Positions 42,905 through 52,553 are shown, numbered from the stretch's first letter. The stretch: 64,000 nt of DNA from Mycobacteroides chelonae (GCF_016767715.1 NZ_CP050145.1:124001-188000); one strand, 5' to 3'. Notes: generated from the letters alone by a model not told the origin. Program-made: numbers and translations.

Positions 42905-43000
42905 GAAAGGTTCCTTCCTCCTGAAACTGGTTGTGCCACAGAACTAGTCGCCATAATCGCTGGCAGGGCGCACGCCGACGGACAAGCACGTTGAAAGCTC

Positions 43001-43957
43001 CTAGCGGCCTTGGGATAGGCGGCTTGTAAGTGAGCCAAGTCGGCGCGCGGGCGGGTGGCCTTGCTGTGTGGATGCCGCATCCGCTCGACTGCCGATCCGA
43101 TCGAGTTCGGCGATGGCATTTTCGGGCAGAGCAAGTTCGGCGGCAGCGAGGTTTTCCTGCAGATGCGCCGTTGACGAGGTGCCGGGAATGAGCAGGATGT
43201 TCGGTGAACGTTGCAACAGCCAAGCCAGTGCGACGGCGAATGGCGTTGATTTGCATTGGGCGGCAACGGATTCCAGTATTTGCGAATGCAGCGGTGTGAA
43301 GCCGCCGAGCGGAAAGTACGGTACATACGCGATGCCGTGCGCCGCTAGCGAATCGATTAGGCCGTCGTCGTGTCGGTGGGTCAGGTTGTAGAGGTTCTGC
43401 ACGCACACGATCGGGGCGATTGACTGCGCTTCGCGGATCTGCGACGGACTCACATTGCTTAGGCCCAGGTGTTTGATCAGTCCTTTGCGCTGCAGTTCTG
43501 CCAGGGCCGCGAAGGGTTCGGCGATCGAATCGGCGTTGGTGCCGGTGGTGCTTCCGATGCGCAGATTGACGACATCAAGCACATCAAGTCCGAGCCGGTC
43601 AAGATTGTCGTAAACCGCTTGGCGCACCTGTTCGGGCGCCAGTGCGGCAGGCCAGTTTCCGGCTGCATCTCGCAATGCCCCGACCTTGGTCGCGATATGC
43701 AGGCTCTCGGGGTAGGGATGCAGGGCTTCCTTGATGATCTCGTTGGTGACGTAGGGTCCGTAGTAGTCGGCGGTATCTATATGGGTCACCCCGCACTCGA
43801 TGGCGTTGCGCAGCACGGTGATCGCGGCCGCACGATCGGCGGGAGGGCCAAATACGCCGGGGCCGGCCAGTTGCATCGCGCCGTAGCCCATGCGGGTAAC
43901 CGTCAGATCCTGGGCCATGGTGAACGTGCCACCGGCAGGCGCTTTCGTCGTCGTCAT
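43001..43957 (-). CDS. Aldo/keto reductase
   Basis: 318-residue NADPH-dependent aldo/keto reductase. The TIM-barrel motifs are THIDTADYYGPYVTNEIIKEAL (catalytic Asp and Tyr), HIATKVG (catalytic Lys) and LGLSNVSPSQI, and a C-terminal IPGTSSTAHLQENLAAA (NADPH phosphate-binding). The usual active-site His is replaced in NLRIGSTTG, where Arg-Ile-Gly occurs instead of the common RxH-type motif. ATG 43957 has GAGGGAA six bases upstream. It starts the AKR-MT-NTR-PapA series and is divergent from the XRE regulator. Confidence 0.92.
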   Translation of the reverse strand: MTTTKAPAGGTFTMAQDLTVTRMGYGAMQLAGPGVFGPPADRAAAITVLRNAIECGVTHIDTADYYGPYVTNEIIKEALHPYPESLHIATKVGALRDAAGNWPAALAPEQVRQAVYDNLDRLGLDVLDVVNLRIGSTTGTNADSIAEPFAALAELQRKGLIKHLGLSNVSPSQIREAQSIAPIVCVQNLYNLTHRHDDGLIDSLAAHGIAYVPYFPLGGFTPLHSQILESVAAQCKSTPFAVALAWLLQRSPNILLIPGTSSTAHLQENLAAAELALPENAIAELDRIGSRADAASTQQGHPPARRLGSLTSRLSQGR

Positions 43958-44110
43958 TGTTCCCTCGTCCTCGCGATCCGGTGCGCGCGTCGTAGTTGAT
44001 GTGCGCTGTGTCTACTGTCGGGGAGGTGATCGTCCGCGGGAAGTGCCCTGACGATCCTGGGAGTAGCAGGACCAGTTACACGCTCAGATATAGCGGCTAC
44101 CGTTGAGACC

Positions 44111-44977
44111 ATGGGCGAGAGCAACCTACTCGGGGAGTACCTACGTGCGCGCCGCGAACTGGTGCAGCCGGCCAGTGTGGGTCTAAGCACTCACGGGACG
44201 CGGCGGGTGACCGGGTTGCGGCGCGAAGAGGTAGCCATGCTGGCAGGCATCAGCTCCGACTACTACCTACGGCTCGAACAGGGGCGCGACCGCAACCCGT
44301 CATCGCAGGTTCTCGACTCGCTGGCACGTGTGTTACAGCTCGACCAGGCCAGTGCTGATTACCTGCTCAGCCTCGTCACGTCTAAGAGTCAACCTCGTCG
44401 CCGGCGCCGTCGTGAGATCGTCCCAGCAGGAACCCTGCAACTGATCGAGACGCTGCCCCTGCCGGCCTACGTGTTTGGCCGCTACACCGACGTCCTGGCC
44501 TCCAACAGATTGGCCCAGGCGCTCTCACCCAACCTGCAAGTCGGCAAGAACAACTTGCGCACCCTGTTTCTGGACCCGGCCGAAAAGGCGCTCAGCGCGG
44601 ACTGGGAACGCAACACCGAGCTGCTGGTAGCCGTGTTCCGGCAATCGGTAGGAACAGACATCGACGATCCACGTGTCGTCGAACTCGTTGGCGAACTATC
44701 GCTATCCAGTGAACGCTTCTGCCAACTCTGGGCCCGCCGCGACGTCGCTCAGCCACGAAGCTTCGATATCCATCTGCACCACCCACAAGTCGGAGATCTC
44801 ACGCTGAGCCTCGAAAAACTCGCCATCGCAGGCACAGAAGGCCAGCTTCTCGGGATTTACCACGCCGAACCCGCCAGCAGCAGCGCCGAGAAACTGGCAC
44901 TGCTGGCCACCCTAACCAGCTCAATCGACACCCCCGTCCGCTACACCACCCCAAGCGAACACCCACCGACGGTGTAG
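44111..44977 (+). CDS. XRE-family regulator with MmyB-like ligand domain
   Basis: 288-residue regulator. The N-terminal helix-turn-helix (LGEYLRARRELVQPASVGL, RREEVAMLAGISSDYYLRLEQGRD) is followed by the MmyB-like sensor domain (about 110-270) that binds fatty acids or other ligands in relatives. It is divergent from the aldo/keto reductase gene with 153 bases between and probably controls that operon, a known layout for MmyB regulators and AKR or SDR targets. Start ATG 44111. Confidence 0.92.
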   Translation: MGESNLLGEYLRARRELVQPASVGLSTHGTRRVTGLRREEVAMLAGISSDYYLRLEQGRDRNPSSQVLDSLARVLQLDQASADYLLSLVTSKSQPRRRRRREIVPAGTLQLIETLPLPAYVFGRYTDVLASNRLAQALSPNLQVGKNNLRTLFLDPAEKALSADWERNTELLVAVFRQSVGTDIDDPRVVELVGELSLSSERFCQLWARRDVAQPRSFDIHLHHPQVGDLTLSLEKLAIAGTEGQLLGIYHAEPASSSAEKLALLATLTSSIDTPVRYTTPSEHPPTV

Positions 44978-45097
44978 CCGCCGCGGGCTGCAACGAACAA
45001 CAGCGCCGCGAAGCAGTGCACACGTCGCGGGCATCACATCGTGTTTGTGGAGGCCCCAACCAAAGCCCCGCCAGGAAATGCGCAGGGGCGCCTGAAG

Positions 45098-46237
45098 TTA
45101 CCGCCAACGACCGTGGTCGAAGTACTCCATGTATCCCGTACCCCGATAGACCGTGCCGTCAATGTCGGCACGGTAGTCGTATGCGCCGATATGTCCTGAC
45201 GAGACCGCGGCGATCATATGCGTGCTCACGGTGCCATCGATGACGGCGAATTCCTTTGCGCCGTCGCGGATTGTCCATCGAAAACGATCGGGCACTCTCA
45301 CCGGGATACCGTCTGAGTTGAGGACCTCGTCATCCTGAAGACTCAATACCTCGAAGCGATTATTGTGCACAAAGCTGCGCAACGGGCCGCCGGCTTCGCG
45401 GGTGAACGCCATCACGCAAATGGGGTTACGTTTGGTCATGCCGCCAAGGACACAAAGCAAGATCTGCTTGCGCTCGTCCAGGTTGAGCATGTGGTAGGTG
45501 AAGAACGAAGGCAGCCGGTTACGTAGCCAACCGGGCAGGACGGGCGCATAGGACAAAAATGCAGGCCACGCTGCATGCTCGAAACCGCCCAGCGTCGACA
45601 CCGCCGACTCGATGCCGCCCTGACGAACGACACCTTCGACCTGCAGCATCACGGACAGATGCCGGTAAATCGGGGAATCGGCAAACACGGTAACTTCGCC
45701 GGTCGGAGTCAGATCGAGGTCGACGGAGAAATCTGCACGACGAGTACGCAGATGGCCTTTGGTCGCTCCATACTCCAGGTGGAAATCATCGCCCAAGCGG
45801 ACGGTGGTGCCATCGGCCGAGAAATCGACCTCATCCTTCGCCGAATATGTGGCGATCGGCGGATGAGTTGTTGCGGCGGTGCCGTGCCCCATCCACACGG
45901 TGTTGCGCAGGCTTCCACGCACAGAGTCGGGGCCGTTGAGCAGCCCGGCCGCGCCGAGAAGCCCCATGTTGGCCAAAAAATGATGCGGTGCAGGCAAACC
46001 AGGGACCATAACGCCCCAATGCCACATCTCCCGCCCCAAGAGCTTGCCCGTAAAAGGCGGCAACCCCGACTCCGCCGGTGTCGGATTCGCTCTGCGGTGG
46101 TTGATGCCAAGGGCTCTGCCCGCAATACTCATCACTACACCCGACAGGCCCCGGCCCCGCTCAGTGCTGTCGTACACGGGAAGCGCGTATTTGCGACCCG
46201 TGCCTATGTTATCTACCATATTCCATATATATAGCAT
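45098..46237 (-). CDS. Uncharacterised conserved-type protein, about 340-379 residues
   Basis: I do not recognise the family. The protein is beta-rich with a possible lipid-binding jelly or lipocalin-like pattern: GREMWHWGVMVPGLPAPHHF, DFSVDLDLTPTGEVTVF and TYHMLNLDERKQILLCVLGG are the main blocks. No signal peptide or membrane helix. The first possible start is ATG 46237, but ATG 46219 or one near 46132 are plausible, since the region around 46200 is AT-rich and promoter-like with a TAACATA motif. It lies between the XRE gene and the TetR gene. Confidence 0.7.
   Translation of the reverse strand: MLYIWNMVDNIGTGRKYALPVYDSTERGRGLSGVVMSIAGRALGINHRRANPTPAESGLPPFTGKLLGREMWHWGVMVPGLPAPHHFLANMGLLGAAGLLNGPDSVRGSLRNTVWMGHGTAATTHPPIATYSAKDEVDFSADGTTVRLGDDFHLEYGATKGHLRTRRADFSVDLDLTPTGEVTVFADSPIYRHLSVMLQVEGVVRQGGIESAVSTLGGFEHAAWPAFLSYAPVLPGWLRNRLPSFFTYHMLNLDERKQILLCVLGGMTKRNPICVMAFTREAGGPLRSFVHNNRFEVLSLQDDEVLNSDGIPVRVPDRFRWTIRDGAKEFAVIDGTVSTHMIAAVSSGHIGAYDYRADIDGTVYRGTGYMEYFDHGRWR
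46205..46211 (-). promoter_or_regulatory. TAACATA motif, site A
   Basis: TAACATA on the minus strand in an AT-rich promoter-like stretch upstream of the unrecognised gene. The same heptamer is found near two other promoters of this region (47082-47088 and 52752-52758). Confidence 0.35.
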
Positions 46238-46408
46238 GTGGCCGTCGATGGAAAGCCATCCCCCGGCGGCGTACGCCCTACTCCTTGCCGACCAATGCGC
46301 CCGGTACTGAGGACCCGAACAGGACCGTCAGGGCACCCAATCCCCCTTGTTTCCAATAGATTCCGATATGCGAGCGCAGGAACCTTATCGTGGGCCGGGG
46401 GCGCCCGG

Positions 46409-47011
46409 CTAGTTGCCGTCCAGCGCCTGCCGCAGTATCTGTTCGAGTTCCTTTTGGACCTTGTGCAGGGGCGCGGTATCGCGGTTGGCGCGGGCCAGAA
46501 TCAGCCCCCCTTCGATCGATGTGACGATGAGTGTGGCCAGGCTGCCCGCGCGTTTTTGCTTGATGCCCATCTCCACGAGGCCGGCGGCAATAAGGTCCTG
46601 CCAGGTTTGGAAGATGGCGTCGGCCTGAGGGATCAGACTCTCGTCGATGTCGCCGCCGCCGATCGCTGCCGAAGCAATCGGGCAGCTGGCTCCGAAGTTC
46701 TTATGCTGCAAGATCGTTGTCCAAAACTTGACGTAACGATCAATACCCCCCACGGGGCCGACGGTAAACGCTTCGGCGACTTTGGTCTCGGTGATGTGTC
46801 CGGCCAAATCGAGGGCTTCGGCGATCAGTTGGGCGCGCCCTTCGGGGAAGTAGTAGTAGACCGAACCGCGCGGCGCGCCGCTGCGTGCGATGACCTCATC
46901 GACGGTGACACCGGCGGCGCTACGTTCGGCCATGAGTTCCACGGCCGCGTGCAGCATCCGCTCCTTGGTCTTTCCCTTGCTCAACCTCTGCTGAGTATCG
47001 GTGTCAAACAT
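46409..47011 (-). CDS. TetR-family transcriptional regulator
   Basis: 200-residue TetR repressor. The N-terminal helix-turn-helix (KERMLHAAVELMAERSAAGVTVDEVIARSGAPRGSVYYYFPEGRAQ, in key parts) is followed by an all-alpha ligand domain with a C-terminal TetR_C type end (IVTSIEGGLILARANRD). ATG 47011 has GGAAAGG upstream; the TTG upstream (47017) is less likely. It is divergent from the first alpha/beta hydrolase gene, separated by a long imperfect inverted repeat, and most likely represses it. Confidence 0.92.
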   Translation of the reverse strand: MFDTDTQQRLSKGKTKERMLHAAVELMAERSAAGVTVDEVIARSGAPRGSVYYYFPEGRAQLIAEALDLAGHITETKVAEAFTVGPVGGIDRYVKFWTTILQHKNFGASCPIASAAIGGGDIDESLIPQADAIFQTWQDLIAAGLVEMGIKQKRAGSLATLIVTSIEGGLILARANRDTAPLHKVQKELEQILRQALDGN

Positions 47012-47055
47012 CGGCAACCTTTCCCTTCTGCTTCACCTTCGGCTGGCATCCTATC

Positions 47056-47093
47056 CAATCTATGGATTATACTATTGGCCATATGTTAGATTG
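47056..47093. promoter_or_regulatory. Putative TetR operator between the TetR and hydrolase genes
   Basis: CAATCTA (47056-47062) and TAGATTG (47087-47093) form 7-bp inverted arms around an AT-rich 24-base centre that contains CATATGTTA. The TATGTTA heptamer (47082-47088) recurs at two other promoters of the cluster. Position between divergent genes suits an autoregulatory TetR site. Confidence 0.5.
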
Positions 47094-47148
47094 CGGAAAT
47101 GCTGGCGTGGGCCAACCGCTCCAGATCGAACAACTAAGGAGCCAAGTC

Positions 47149-48057
47149 GTGGCAGAGATACGGACAAGCGAAGTGGTCGTCGATGGTGTGCGCTCTCCGC
47201 TGTTGGTGGCAGGGCCGGATCACGACTCAACGGCGGTGGTCTTCATTCATGGAAATCCGGGTTCGTCGCATGATTTTCGGGGACTACTGGACAGGGTCGG
47301 TGAGCACGCGCGCGTGGTGGCGCTGGATATGCCCGGCTTCGGGCAGGCAGATAAGCCGCGCAGCTTCTCGCAGAGCGCGGTCGGACATGCGCGTCATCTT
47401 GACGGTGCGCTCGCGAAGCTAGGTATTACGACAGTTCATCTGGTATTGCATGACTTCGGTGGGTTGTGGGGTCTGACCTGGGCTGCTGCACACCTGGAGC
47501 AGGTCGCGTCTATCACGCTGATGAACACCGGCGCGATCTCCGAGCACCGCTGGCACTGGCCGGCACGGCTGTGGCTTGTGCGTGGGGTCGGGGAACTCGT
47601 CATGCGTCTCACCACGACGGCAGCGTTCAAACTCATCATCCAACGTGGCTACGTCCTCAAACCGTGGCCCACACCGCTGCCTGCCGACTTCCTGGCACAC
47701 ATGGCCCATGATTTCGATACCGAGACACGTGATGCGGTGCTGCGCCTGTATCGCGCATCCCATCATTTGGGCGAGTTCGGGCCGGCCATGGCATATCTGT
47801 TGCGCGAGCATGATATTCCGGCGTTGGTGATCTGGGGTGCTCGCGATCATTTCCTGCCCGTCAAGCATGCGTATCAGCAACTCGAGGCTTTTCCCTCGGC
47901 ACAGGTGGTCATCCTGGACAAAGCGGGGCACTTCCCGATGGTCAGCCACCCCGCCGAGACCGAAGCGGCAGTCACCAAATTCCTCAAACCTCTACTGGCC
48001 CAACCGCAAGCACCGAAACTCAGGCTCGCGGCCAAACAGATCGGACCGGCCAGCTGA
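47149..48057 (+). CDS. Alpha/beta hydrolase, epoxide hydrolase / dehalogenase type, copy 1
   Basis: 302-residue hydrolase with an Asp nucleophile in VLHDFGGLWG, oxyanion motif FIHGNPGSSHDF, acid region WGARDHFLP and catalytic His in DKAGHFPMVSH. Asp nucleophile (HDFGG) places it with epoxide hydrolases and haloalkane dehalogenases and not esterases. A paralogue of the same length (302 residues) lies at 52774. GTG 47149 has AAGGAG eight bases upstream and matches the paralogue's start. Divergent from TetR. Confidence 0.9.
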   Translation: MAEIRTSEVVVDGVRSPLLVAGPDHDSTAVVFIHGNPGSSHDFRGLLDRVGEHARVVALDMPGFGQADKPRSFSQSAVGHARHLDGALAKLGITTVHLVLHDFGGLWGLTWAAAHLEQVASITLMNTGAISEHRWHWPARLWLVRGVGELVMRLTTTAAFKLIIQRGYVLKPWPTPLPADFLAHMAHDFDTETRDAVLRLYRASHHLGEFGPAMAYLLREHDIPALVIWGARDHFLPVKHAYQQLEAFPSAQVVILDKAGHFPMVSHPAETEAAVTKFLKPLLAQPQAPKLRLAAKQIGPAS

Positions 48058-48101
48058 TCCTTGATCGACCGTTGATCCTGATCCATGAGAGGCGCGCCAC
48101 T

Positions 48102-49070
48102 GTGGTTAAAGCTGTTGAACTGAAACTGGATACGCTAGGCCTTCGTCAAGAGGGTCGAGTCCTGACGGTCACACATTCAAGTCCGCCGGTCAACCTCGCC
48201 ACGTTCCGATTTATGCATGACCTGGAACGCCTGACATGGGCTGTCGACCGGGACGAGACCGTTGGTGCCGTGGTGCTCACGGGTGTGGATGGGCGATTTA
48301 TCTCGCACGTGGACCCCTCTGATGTTCAGGGTGCACTGCAGTTGCCGGCACCTCCGGTCGCACGGCAGATCATCTACCCGTTTTGGTTACTGGTCAGAGG
48401 GCTGTTGCGGATTCCTGGCGCTCGTGCACTAACCCAACGGTTCGGCGGGGCCGGCGGGAGGACAATGGTCTGGGGGCATCAATGGCGCACCACGATTGTG
48501 CGGATGAGCCGTTCTAGCACCGTCTACCTGGCTGCTATCAATGGATCTGCCACCGGTGGCGGCTTCGAGGTTTCGCTAGCCTGCGATATCCGGTACGTCT
48601 CGGACGCCCCGCACATCCGGCTAGGACAAGTCGAGATCCTGCTCGCCGCGATCCCAGGGGGTGGAGGCGCGCAATTGCTACCCGCAATGATCGGAACAGC
48701 AAGGGCATTGGAGCATATGCTCGACGGCACACCCGTCACGGCCGACCAAGCGGTCGCATGGGGAATGGCTACCCGTGTGTTGCCCGCTGCGGACCTACTG
48801 TCGCTCACACAAGAAACTGCCGCACGACTGGCGTCTCGATCACCGCAAGCGATCGGCGCCATCAAACAACTCACCCACGCCAGCAGCAGCCGCACCTTCA
48901 GCAGAGGACTCGACGAGGCCATCGCGGCGTTCACCGCACTGGGCACCAAACGCCCCATGAAAAACTCCGTCGGGGCACTCGTCGACGACATCAAAAACAC
49001 CGGAGACACACCACTCAATACGGGCGCGGGGCCCTGGATACAGGGCACACGCCTCAACCAAATCAGCTGA
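48102..49070 (+). CDS. Enoyl-CoA hydratase/isomerase-family protein
   Basis: 322-residue crotonase-fold protein, longer than the usual 260. The oxyanion-hole segment INGSATGGGFEVSLACDIRYVSD and IPGGGGAQLLPAMIG are intact; the substrate Glu is likely in GQVEILLAAIPG. Members hydrate enoyl-CoA or isomerise related thioesters. GTG 48102 is chosen; an upstream TTG-frame start is possible. It lies 44 bases after the hydrolase gene in the same direction, in one operon. Confidence 0.87.
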   Translation: MVKAVELKLDTLGLRQEGRVLTVTHSSPPVNLATFRFMHDLERLTWAVDRDETVGAVVLTGVDGRFISHVDPSDVQGALQLPAPPVARQIIYPFWLLVRGLLRIPGARALTQRFGGAGGRTMVWGHQWRTTIVRMSRSSTVYLAAINGSATGGGFEVSLACDIRYVSDAPHIRLGQVEILLAAIPGGGGAQLLPAMIGTARALEHMLDGTPVTADQAVAWGMATRVLPAADLLSLTQETAARLASRSPQAIGAIKQLTHASSSRTFSRGLDEAIAAFTALGTKRPMKNSVGALVDDIKNTGDTPLNTGAGPWIQGTRLNQIS

Positions 49071-49143
49071 TGCGCAGCCGGTAAACAACCAGGACCCGAA
49101 CCACCCAAACCGTCAGCGGCAGCACCACTCGAAGGGAGCGGCG

Positions 49144-49707
49144 ATGGAACAGCTTGCACGACTCTATAACTGGATCAAAAGAGAATACCTGCCCCCGCCA
49201 CCGACGGCGTCGGACGGCAGCCTCGGTGCGCGCGCTGCTCGGTGGCTGCCGTTAGCCATCAGCCTATTTGCGCTATGTCACTTAAGTGTATGGTCGCTCG
49301 CGCTCTTGGCCTCCGCCAGCCAACACCCCGAAGAACTAGGACGCATATACGCCGAAAAACTCGGAATACCCCGGCTTGAACCCATCGGCGACATACTATT
49401 TCACGCATTCGCCTGGGGGCACGGAAACCATGCACCGGAAGTCATGCTGGAAAGCATCTACGTCGCGTGGTCCGTCTTTTTGCTCATCGCAGCCCGCAAA
49501 CTGCAAGCCAACAAAACCTTCCTGGACTTCACCATCGGCGGCAACCTCGCCCACTGGCTCGGTATGACGATGATGACAGTCACCATGCACGACCAGGCCT
49601 ACCACCACTACGAGGACATGCTCCTACTGCTGCTCTCCCTTGCATTCCTGGCAGCATTCTGGATACCTGCGCGCAAACATTACCAAGACGAGGGAATTCT
49701 CATCTAA
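49144..49707 (+). CDS. Four-helix membrane protein
   Basis: 187-residue membrane protein with four hydrophobic segments (about 33-60, 97-117, 133-150 and 160-178). It has no motif I can name; DUF6632-like is only a guess. An HxxH-like pair (HDQAYHHYEDM) sits between the last helices. ATG 49144 has AAGGGAG six bases upstream. It follows the enoyl-CoA hydratase gene by 73 bases in the same direction. Confidence 0.75.
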   Translation: MEQLARLYNWIKREYLPPPPTASDGSLGARAARWLPLAISLFALCHLSVWSLALLASASQHPEELGRIYAEKLGIPRLEPIGDILFHAFAWGHGNHAPEVMLESIYVAWSVFLLIAARKLQANKTFLDFTIGGNLAHWLGMTMMTVTMHDQAYHHYEDMLLLLLSLAFLAAFWIPARKHYQDEGILI

Positions 49708-49767
49708 GAAAGTTGGTTACCGCTTTCGGTAGTAAATACTATTAAAACACAGGGAGATTGACTCAAC

Positions 49768-50613
49768 ATGAGCGTTTGGTTCGTCACCGGGGCATCCCGC
49801 GGGCTGGGTTTGGCTATCACCAAAGAAGCACTGTCGCGCGGACACCAAGTCGCCGCAACCGCCCGTGACATCACAGCAATCGCCGCTGCTTTCCCAGACG
49901 CCGACAAAGCCTTGCTCACGCTGCCGTTGGATGTCACCAATCAGGCACAGATCACCGCCGCCGTCAACGCGGCGACCAACCGTTTTGGGCGTATTGACGT
50001 GCTCGTCAATAACGCCGGGCGCGGGTTGCTTTCGGCGGTAGAGGAAGCCAGCGATGCAGAGGTTCGATCGATCTTCGACATCAATGTCTTTGGTCTGCTG
50101 GCCGTCACCAAGGCAGCACTTCCTGTACTGCGCCAACAGCAGTCGGGCCACGTAATCAATATCAGCTCGTCGGCCGGGTTCACCTCGCGGCCTGGCTGGG
50201 GTATCTACGCCTCGACGAAGTTCGCGGTTGAGGCTGTTTCTGAAGCCTTGTCGGAAGAGGTAAAAGCTCTGGGCATCAAGGTCTCCATCATCGAGCCCGG
50301 CGGATTTCGCACGGACTTTCAAGACGCCAGCAGCATCCACGTCGCCCACGACACGATCATCGACTACGAGAATGGCCCCGTTGGGGCAGTACGTCGAAAC
50401 CTGGTAAATACCAACCATAATCAGCCCGGCGATCCAGCCAAGGCTGCTCGCGCGATCGTCGACATCACCGAAAATTCCGAACCGCCGCTGCGTCTGGTCC
50501 TGGGGCCCGAGGTGGTGGAACGCTTCCGGAACAAAATTGCGGCCTTCTCCCAGAACCTGGCGGACTGGGAAAATGTCTCGGCATCAACGAATTTCGGTGA
50601 AGAAGAACGCTAG
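49768..50613 (+). CDS. Short-chain dehydrogenase/reductase, classical type
   Basis: 281-residue SDR. NAD(P)-binding TGASRGLG (about 7-14), NNAGRG, catalytic Ser in INISSSAG and YASTK (Tyr and Lys). The C-terminal part is extended (IDYENGPVGAVRRNL) as in the retinol-dehydrogenase-like SDRs. ATG 49768 has AGGGAG upstream. A TACCG-N4-CGGTA repeat sits at about 49720, a possible operator. Substrate unknown. Confidence 0.93.
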   Translation: MSVWFVTGASRGLGLAITKEALSRGHQVAATARDITAIAAAFPDADKALLTLPLDVTNQAQITAAVNAATNRFGRIDVLVNNAGRGLLSAVEEASDAEVRSIFDINVFGLLAVTKAALPVLRQQQSGHVINISSSAGFTSRPGWGIYASTKFAVEAVSEALSEEVKALGIKVSIIEPGGFRTDFQDASSIHVAHDTIIDYENGPVGAVRRNLVNTNHNQPGDPAKAARAIVDITENSEPPLRLVLGPEVVERFRNKIAAFSQNLADWENVSASTNFGEEER

Positions 50614-50723
50614 CGGTTAGCGAAACGGGATGTCCGGGCAGCACCGGATGTCTTATTTCAGAACAAGCTGTGTCGGCGAAACAGCAGCATCTGACGACCC
50701 GCGCAGCAGAACAGCAGGAGACG

Positions 50724-51494
50724 ATGGCGTTCGAATTTAACGGCAAAAGGGTCGTTGTCACGGGTGCTAGTAGCGGTATCGGACGGGCTACGGCACTCAG
50801 GTTGGCCGATTACGGCGCCTCGGTGCTGGCGGTGGGGCGTGATCAAGTCAAGCTCGAGGAGGTCTTCAGCCAGGCTAGAGCTCTGACAGGGGAAGTGGTC
50901 ACCTTCGCCGCGGACCTAACAGATCCTGAGTCGATCGCCGTCGTCGCACAGCAGGCACGTCAGTGGGGGGACATCGCTGGACTGGTAAATGCGGCCGGCG
51001 GCTTAGCGGAACGAGTCGATTACCGTCGCCCTGCAGAATTTGCACGCCAGAATTCGACGGCCGAGATCTTCGATTACACCTTTGCGCTGAACACCAGAGC
51101 GCCGGCGTTAATGTCGTATGCATTGCAGGAAGAGCTGCGTGCATCGGGTCAAGGCGCAATCGTCAACGTCTCTTCGAGCGCGGCTCTTACCGCGCCGGCG
51201 CTGGCGCCGTACTACAGCGCAAGCAAAGCCGCGTTAGCGACCCTCACTCGGTCTCTGGCTAAACAGTTTTCTCCTGATATCCGAGTCAACACCGTCACTC
51301 CTGGGCATACCGACACCCCGGGGTTCGCATCTGATCCTGCAATCAACGCGGCTGAGGCGCAGAAATCTCTACTTGGGCAGCGCATCGGGCGGGTGGACGA
51401 AGTCGTGGCACCGATTCCGTTTCTGCTCGACCCGGCTAGCTCGGGCTGGATCACGGGATCGGACATCACCGTCAATGGCGGAGCTACTGCATGA
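50724..51494 (+). CDS. Short-chain dehydrogenase/reductase, FabG-like
   Basis: 256-residue SDR. TGASSGIGRA cofactor site, VNAAGG, NVSSSAA, YYSASKAA (Tyr, Lys) and a C-terminal GWITGSDITVNGGAT that matches FabG-like enzymes. Cofactor probably NAD or NADPH by the Arg after the cofactor loop (VGRDQ). ATG 50724 has AGGAG four bases upstream. It is separated by 110 bases from the first SDR and probably in the same transcription unit. Confidence 0.93.
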   Translation: MAFEFNGKRVVVTGASSGIGRATALRLADYGASVLAVGRDQVKLEEVFSQARALTGEVVTFAADLTDPESIAVVAQQARQWGDIAGLVNAAGGLAERVDYRRPAEFARQNSTAEIFDYTFALNTRAPALMSYALQEELRASGQGAIVNVSSSAALTAPALAPYYSASKAALATLTRSLAKQFSPDIRVNTVTPGHTDTPGFASDPAINAAEAQKSLLGQRIGRVDEVVAPIPFLLDPASSGWITGSDITVNGGATA

Positions 51495-51608
51495 ACCGCC
51501 GCGCGAAGGCGTGTGGGCAGAGCCTGTCGGTAGTCATCTTGCCTAGAGACCGCCCAGAGTACCGAGAATCCAGACCGCGCCCGATGAGCCACTGAGAAAG
51601 GATGAACC

Positions 51609-52553
51609 TTGCGTGCTATCGCATTTACTGAGTTCGGCGGACCGGAGGTGTTGCAGGTCGTTGAGCTGTCGGCGCCACACGCCGGGCCGGGGCAGGTGCG
51701 GATCAAGGTCGTCGCCTCAGATGTGAACCCGTCCGACACCGTTAGTCGCAGCGGATTCGTCACCGAACGGCACCCCGAACTATTTCCCGTTGCGCCGCTA
51801 TACATTTACGGCTGGAATGCCGCTGGCGTAATCGACGAAGTCGGCCCCGCAGTGCATCGCGGATTCTCCGTCGGAGACCGAGTTTTAGCTTTGGTCACCC
51901 CCAAACGCGCCGAAGGAGCTCAAGCAGAATACGTTGTTGCCCAACAGGAATCGGTTGTACACCTGCCCGATCATATCGACTTCGTTTCAGGCGCGACCCT
52001 GTTGATGAACGCGGCGACCGCGCAATCTGGTCTGGAGCAGCTCGACCTCCCTGCCGGAGCAACGCTGGCAGTTACGGGATCCATCGGGGCCGTAGGCGGA
52101 TACGTTATCGAGCTCGCAAAAGAAGCCGGACTCACTGTGATCGCTGACGCCAGCCCCGCGGACGTGCGCACAGTGCGTGAGTTCGGAGCAGACCACATAC
52201 TTGCACGAGGTACAAGCTATATAGAACAGGTACGCCAACTGGCGCCGGACGGCGTTGATGCAGTGTTCGATACCGCATTACAGTACGACACCGCCGAAGC
52301 CATCGTGCGTGACGGCGGTTCGGTCGCAGTGGTACGACCGCATCAGCGTCCCAACCGCCGCATCCGTTGGATAGCGGCCAATGTGCACAACAAAGTTGGC
52401 GACACCCCAACGCTGGAGAGGTTACGCGATCTGGCGGCGGCCGGGAAACTCACTCTGCGCGTGGCCAGAACGTTCTTCCCCGAGCAAGCGGCTCAGGCTC
52501 ACCAGCTCATCGAGAACGGCGGAGTTCGCGGCCGTCCGGTCATCGTCTTCTGA
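51609..52553 (+). CDS. NADP-dependent MDR oxidoreductase, quinone reductase-like
   Basis: 314-residue medium-chain oxidoreductase without structural zinc. Starts MRAIAFTEFGGPEVLQVVELS as in quinone oxidoreductases, with the nucleotide site VTGSIGAVGGYVIELAKEAG (Gly-rich) and a C-terminal VIENGGVRGRPVIVF. The start is TTG 51609 with AAAGGATGAACC just upstream, a good ribosome site. Probably reduces enones or quinones with NADPH. Lies 114 bases after the SDR. Confidence 0.88.
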   Translation: MRAIAFTEFGGPEVLQVVELSAPHAGPGQVRIKVVASDVNPSDTVSRSGFVTERHPELFPVAPLYIYGWNAAGVIDEVGPAVHRGFSVGDRVLALVTPKRAEGAQAEYVVAQQESVVHLPDHIDFVSGATLLMNAATAQSGLEQLDLPAGATLAVTGSIGAVGGYVIELAKEAGLTVIADASPADVRTVREFGADHILARGTSYIEQVRQLAPDGVDAVFDTALQYDTAEAIVRDGGSVAVVRPHQRPNRRIRWIAANVHNKVGDTPTLERLRDLAAAGKLTLRVARTFFPEQAAQAHQLIENGGVRGRPVIVF

